A stretch of DNA of 64,000 nucleotides from contig NZ_CP054038.1 of assembly GCF_013282805.1 (NCBI RefSeq), positions 868,001 through 932,000 of the forward strand. The letters are read 5' to 3'. This DNA comes from Microbacterium hominis. GTDB taxonomy: Bacteria > Actinomycetota > Actinomycetes > Actinomycetales > Microbacteriaceae. Below the pieces are notes generated by a model, which saw nothing but the letters and a program-made list of their open reading frames with translations, had not been told where the DNA came from and ran no database searches. Both the position numbers and the translations under genes were made by a program. Every line of letters begins with the position of its first letter. The first letter of the stretch is position 1. Shown piece after piece: positions 60,812 to 64,000 of this stretch.

Positions 60812-61261
60812 GTGCCAGTGAACCCCGAGCTCCTCGGCCGCGAGTTCCCCCCGACCGCGCCGTACCTGGTCGGCCGCGAGAAGGTGCGCGAGTTCGCGCG
60901 CGCCGTCTTCGCCGACGACCCTCAGCACCACGACCCCGCTGCCGCGCAGGCACTCGGCTACGCCGATGTCGTCGCGCCGCCGACGTTCGCGATGGTGGTG
61001 CAGGACCTCACGCTGCAGCAGCTGCTGGCCGAGCCCGACTCGGGCATCGTGCTCTCGCGCGTGCTGCACGGCGAGCAGCGCTTCCGTTACACGCGGCCGA
61101 TCGTGGCCGGAGACGAACTCACCGCGCGACTGACGGTGAGCGGACTGCGCGCGATGGGCGGCGGCACGATGGTCACCAGCGACGCCGAGATCGTGGATCA
61201 GACGGGCGCCCACGTGGTCACCGCGACCTCGGTGCTGGTCGTGGGGGAGGGTGAGGCATGA
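60812..61261 (+). CDS. MaoC-like N-terminal dehydratase subunit (HadA/UPF0336 type)
   Basis: 149 aa, GTG start. Opens MPVNPELLGREFPPTAPYLVGREKVREFA, the UPF0336/HadA pattern, with HHDPAAA and APPTFAMVV. In mycobacteria HadA is the substrate-binding half of the FAS-II hydroxyacyl dehydratase. Translationally coupled (GTGAGGCATGA overlap) to the catalytic MaoC subunit that follows. Confidence 0.88.
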   Translation: MPVNPELLGREFPPTAPYLVGREKVREFARAVFADDPQHHDPAAAQALGYADVVAPPTFAMVVQDLTLQQLLAEPDSGIVLSRVLHGEQRFRYTRPIVAGDELTARLTVSGLRAMGGGTMVTSDAEIVDQTGAHVVTATSVLVVGEGEA

Positions 61262-61662
61262 GCGAGCTGACCGTCGGCGACGTCGTCGCCGAGCGCACCG
61301 TGCACCTGACCCGCGAGTCGCTGGTGCGCTACGCCGGCGCGTCGGGCGACTTCAACCCCATCCACTACCGCGACGACGTCGCCGCCGAGGTAGGGCTCCC
61401 GGGCGTGCTCGCGCACGGGATGCTCACGATGGGCCTCGCGGTCGAGACGATCGTGCCGTGGCTGGGCGATGCCGGACGCATCCTCGAGTACGGCACGCGC
61501 TTCACCAAGCCGGTCATCGTCGATCCGGTCGACGGCGCCGATGTCACCATCGTCGCCAAGGTGGGGGCGATCGAGGAGGATGCGCTCCGCATCGACCTCA
61601 CGGTGACCTTCGACGAGAAGACCGTGCTCGTCAAAGCGCAGGTGCGCGTACGGGCGGCGTGA
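61258..61662 (+). CDS. MaoC-like dehydratase, HadB type
   Basis: 134 aa. YAGASGDFNPIHYRDDVA contains the catalytic Asp and His of hot-dog-fold hydratase 2 enzymes, then LPGVLAHGMLTMGLAVETI. It would form a heterodimer with the upstream HadA-like subunit and dehydrate 3-hydroxyacyl thioesters. Its stop overlaps the murB start. Confidence 0.9.
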   Translation: MSELTVGDVVAERTVHLTRESLVRYAGASGDFNPIHYRDDVAAEVGLPGVLAHGMLTMGLAVETIVPWLGDAGRILEYGTRFTKPVIVDPVDGADVTIVAKVGAIEEDALRIDLTVTFDEKTVLVKAQVRVRAA

Positions 61663-62798
61663 TGCCCGAGATCGAGCCGATCGCACTCTCCGCGCTCACC
61701 ACGCTTCGGGTGGGTGCGGCGCCGCTGCGCATGTTCGACGCGGGGACCCGCGATGAACTGGTCGACACCCTGCGCACCCTGTGGGCGGAGCACGAGCCGG
61801 TTCTCGTGCTCGGCGGCGGCTCGAACCTGTTCGTCGGCGACGAGCCCTTCGACGGGTCGGTCGTGCGCGTGCGCACGCAGGGGATCGAACGTCTGCCGTC
61901 CCCGCGCGAGGGTTTCGTGCGGCTGCGCGTCGAAGCCGGCCACGACTGGGACGCACTGGTGGCGTACGCGGTGGATGCCGGGCTCGCCGGCATCGAGGCC
62001 ATGTCGGGGATCCCCGGCACCGTGGGCGCGGCGCCGGTGCAGAACATCGGCGCGTACGGCCAGGAGATCGTGCAGACCATCGTCGAGGTCGACCTGATCG
62101 ACGAGTCCACCGGCGAGGTGTCGACCGTGCCGGCGGCGGAGCTCGGCCTGGGATTTCGCACATCCGTGCTCAAGCACCATTACGGCTCCGCGCCCGAACG
62201 TCGCGCCGTCATCCTGTCGGTTTCGCTCGAGCTCGCCGAGATCGGACCCGGCGAGCGCCCGATCCACGGCGCCCAGCTGCGCACCGCACTCGGGCTCGAC
62301 CCCGAACAGGCCGTCACCCTCGCGTGGATCCGCGAGCACGTGCTCGCCACCCGTGCCTCCAAGGGAATGGTCCTCGACCCGACCGACCCCGACACCGCGA
62401 GTGCCGGCTCGTTCTTCCAGAACGCGATCGTCTCGGCATCCTTCGCCCGCACGCTCCCTGCCGCGTGCCCGCGCTGGCCGGTCGCTCCCGATGTGGATCC
62501 GGTGCTGGTCATCCCGCTCGCATCGTGGGACGGACAGGTGCCGCCGCCGCCGTCGGGCGAACCCGACGTCAAGGTGAGCGCCGCCTGGCTCATCGAGCAG
62601 TCGGGGGTGCGCAAGGGCTTCAAGATCCCGCGCTCCCGCGCCGGCGTCTCGACCAAGCACGCCCTCGCACTCACGAACCGCGGCAACGCGTCTGCCGCTG
62701 AGCTCGCCGAGCTCGCCCGGTACATCCAGGGCCGCGTGCAGTCGGAGTTCGGCCTCATCCTCCAGCCCGAGCCCGTGCTCATCGGCGTCGAGCTCTAG
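61662..62798 (+). CDS. murB: UDP-N-acetylenolpyruvoylglucosamine reductase
   Basis: 378 aa from ATG 61662. TTLRVGAAP, VLGGGSNLFVGD (FAD-binding), GIPGTVGAAPVQNIGAYGQE, GLGFRTSVLK and ASAGSFFQNAIVS are the MurB signatures; SFFQNA holds the catalytic Ser. The C-terminal AAWLIEQSGVRKGF is type I MurB. Second step of peptidoglycan precursor synthesis, reducing the enolpyruvyl group with NADPH. The HadA-MaoC-murB order is common in actinobacteria. Confidence 0.97.
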   Translation: MPEIEPIALSALTTLRVGAAPLRMFDAGTRDELVDTLRTLWAEHEPVLVLGGGSNLFVGDEPFDGSVVRVRTQGIERLPSPREGFVRLRVEAGHDWDALVAYAVDAGLAGIEAMSGIPGTVGAAPVQNIGAYGQEIVQTIVEVDLIDESTGEVSTVPAAELGLGFRTSVLKHHYGSAPERRAVILSVSLELAEIGPGERPIHGAQLRTALGLDPEQAVTLAWIREHVLATRASKGMVLDPTDPDTASAGSFFQNAIVSASFARTLPAACPRWPVAPDVDPVLVIPLASWDGQVPPPPSGEPDVKVSAAWLIEQSGVRKGFKIPRSRAGVSTKHALALTNRGNASAAELAELARYIQGRVQSEFGLILQPEPVLIGVEL

Positions 62799-62897
62799 AG
62801 GGGCGGCAGGGGCGGCCGGGGCGGACGGGGCGGGCATCCACTCGTCTGGCTGGTCCCACGACCGCGACAGAACGCGGCATCCGCTGCATCGATCGGT

Positions 62898-63155
62898 GGC
62901 GCGGATGCCGCAAGCTGGCGCGGTCATGGGATTGGCGGTGCCGCAACGTGGCGCGGATGCCGGAAGGTGGCGCGGTCGTGGGGTCGGCGGTGCCGCAAGC
63001 TGGCGCGGATGCCGGAAGGTGGCGCGGTCGTGGGGTCGGCGGTGCCGCAAGCTGGCGCGGATGCCGGAAGTGGCGCGGTCGTGGGGTCGGCGGTGCCGCA
63101 ACATGGCGCGGATGCCGCAAGCTCGCGCGGATGCCGCAACGTGGCGCGGTCGCGG
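62898..63155. repeat. 52-bp tandem repeat block between murB and the response regulator
   Basis: Units opening GGCGCGGATGCCG begin at 62898, 62950, 63002, 63054 and 63105 (periods 52, 52, 52, 51), then a short unit at 63124. Each holds GGCGCGGTCGTGGGGTCGG and GGTGCCGCAA. There is no spacer variation, so it is not CRISPR. 52 is not a multiple of three, so open frames across it repeat the same peptides in rotating phase and are not taken as genes. Confidence 0.93.
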
Positions 63156-63276
63156 CCCAGGCGCTCGGCCTCGGCGTGATCGGTCCCTGAGCGAGGAGCG
63201 CAGCGACGCGACGAAGGGCGGCCGTGTCCGGCCGCGCTTCAGCCCCGGTTCAGCGAACGTCGGCCACGATGGGCTC

Positions 63277-63957
63277 ATGCGGGTGCTGGTGGTCGATGAC
63301 GAGGTGCGCCTGGCCGAGGGGCTGCGTCTCGGGCTCGAGGCCGAGGGCTTCGCCGTGGATGTCGCGCACACCGGCACCGACGGGCTCTGGTTCGCGCGGG
63401 AGAACGCCTACGACGCGATCCTGCTCGACATCATGCTCCCCGGCATGAACGGATACCTCGTGTGCCGCGCGCTGCGCGAGGAGGAGAATTGGACGCCGGT
63501 GCTCATGCTCACCGCCAAGGACGGCGAGTGGGACCAGGTCGAAGGGCTCGACACGGGGGCCGACGACTATCTCACCAAGCCGTTCTCGTTCGCCGTGCTG
63601 CTCGCGCGTCTGCGCGCCCTCACCCGTCGCGGCGCCGCCCCGCGGCCGGTCGCCGTGACGGTCGGCGATCTCGTGCTCGACCCCGCCTCGCGCACGGTGG
63701 CGCGCGGCGGCGCGCCCATCGATCTGACCAGTCGCGAATTCGCCGTGCTCGAGTTCCTCATGCGGCGCGCGGGCGAGGTGGTCTCCAAGGCGCAGATCCT
63801 CGGCGGCGTGTGGGACTTCTCGTTCGACGGCGACCCCAACATCGTCGAGGTCTACATCGGCCACCTGCGCGCGAAGGTGGACCGCCCCTTCGGCCGCGCC
63901 TCGATCACGACCGTGCGCGGAGCCGGGTACCGCCTCGATGCGGACGGCGATGGCTGA
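63277..63957 (+). CDS. OmpR/PhoB-family response regulator
   Basis: 226 aa. Receiver domain: acidic pair VDDE, phosphoacceptor Asp in ILLDIMLPGMNG, switch Thr in MLTAKD, Lys in LTKPFSF. The C-terminal winged helix contains LTSREFAVLEFLM and VYIGHLRAKVD, ending with the TVRGAGYRL signature. A CACGAT 6 nt before the ATG may be a leaderless -10. The stop overlaps the start of the kinase gene. Confidence 0.94.
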   Translation: MRVLVVDDEVRLAEGLRLGLEAEGFAVDVAHTGTDGLWFARENAYDAILLDIMLPGMNGYLVCRALREEENWTPVLMLTAKDGEWDQVEGLDTGADDYLTKPFSFAVLLARLRALTRRGAAPRPVAVTVGDLVLDPASRTVARGGAPIDLTSREFAVLEFLMRRAGEVVSKAQILGGVWDFSFDGDPNIVEVYIGHLRAKVDRPFGRASITTVRGAGYRLDADGDG

Positions 63958-64000
63958 GCCGGCCCGCCGTCGCACCGGCATCCGCCTGCGCATCACCGCG
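63950..64000 (+). CDS. Sensor histidine kinase, first 17 codons only
   Basis: ATG 63950 overlaps the response regulator stop and opens MAEPARRRTGIRLRITA, the basic N-terminus expected just before a first membrane helix. The function is inferred from position; the rest lies beyond the window. Confidence 0.6.
   Translation, partial: MAEPARRRTGIRLRITA

Noticed and set aside
60812..62798. HadA-like/MaoC/murB adjacency as a novel link
   Set aside because: This order is ordinary in actinobacterial genomes.
62898..63155. Possible CRISPR array
   Set aside because: The units are contiguous with no unique spacers, and no cas genes are present; it is a tandem repeat.

Overview
The window is chromosomal DNA of a high-GC actinobacterium, most likely Microbacteriaceae and close to Microbacterium. 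The support is strong GC bias at third codon positions, frequent GTG starts, leaderless genes with a TANNNT -10 box 6-7 nt before the start codon, a DUF7882-type small protein, DUF2510 and FBP-domain proteins, and a HadA-like/MaoC/MurB gene run. No phage structural genes, transposases or CRISPR arrays were seen.

Layout. (1) 1-15090 is a dense co-oriented defence island: the 3' end of an SF1 helicase, a type III-like adenine methyltransferase (Mod), a type III-like helicase/nuclease (Res), a 1102-aa protein of unknown fold, a 1566-aa DEAH helicase with DUF1998 (Druantia DruE/DISARM-like), and a GmrSD-like DUF262/DUF1524 nuclease with its own promoter. The first five are within about 30 bp of each other or overlap, so they look like one operon. 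This is the candidate unusual system: a type III-like Mod/Res pair joined to a Druantia III-like pair. A decayed 3' end of a UvrD/AddA-like gene lies just after the island. (2) 15.3-20.2 kb: four minus-strand housekeeping or unknown genes, then a plus-strand nucleotide-metabolism operon (unknown protein, NT5C nucleotidase, SpoT/MESH1-like HD hydrolase, NrtR-like Nudix regulator) behind a promoter covered by TTGCG repeats. (3) 20.8-29.1 kb: YajQ, then a maltodextrin uptake/hydrolysis operon (malE, malF, malG, a secreted amylase with a frameshift, a cytoplasmic GH13) behind two LacI-type operator palindromes. (4) 29.1-40.3 kb: paired 95-bp palindromic repeats, a BASS transporter, FBP protein, PfkB kinase, tRNA-Tyr, a RecQ-phosphoribosyltransferase fusion, a membrane protein, an FAD oxidoreductase divergent from an inositol monophosphatase, an M23 peptidase, and tRNA-Thr and tRNA-Met. 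(5) 40.4-53.2 kb: a very large secreted PLC-like/Calx-beta protein, a MarR divergon, a secreted 5'-nucleotidase, a flotillin-like protein, alcohol dehydrogenase, small membrane proteins, and TauE. (6) 53.2-60.7 kb: a sugar/polyol catabolic cluster (ROK regulator, ribose-type ABC transporter, Gfo/Idh dehydrogenase, xylose-isomerase-like epimerase). (7) 60.8-64 kb: HadA-like, MaoC, MurB, a 52-bp tandem repeat block, and an OmpR-type response regulator with the first codons of its histidine kinase.

Two window-wide patterns stand out. The 7-mer GGATGCC/GGCATCC occurs about 70 times by eye outside the first 15 kb but only twice inside the defence island, which suggests the island is foreign. At least nine genes appear leaderless. 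Two reading-frame anomalies fall in homopolymers (the 1102-aa island protein and the amylase) and need checking against raw reads. All functional calls are from reading the sequence and family knowledge; no database search was run.
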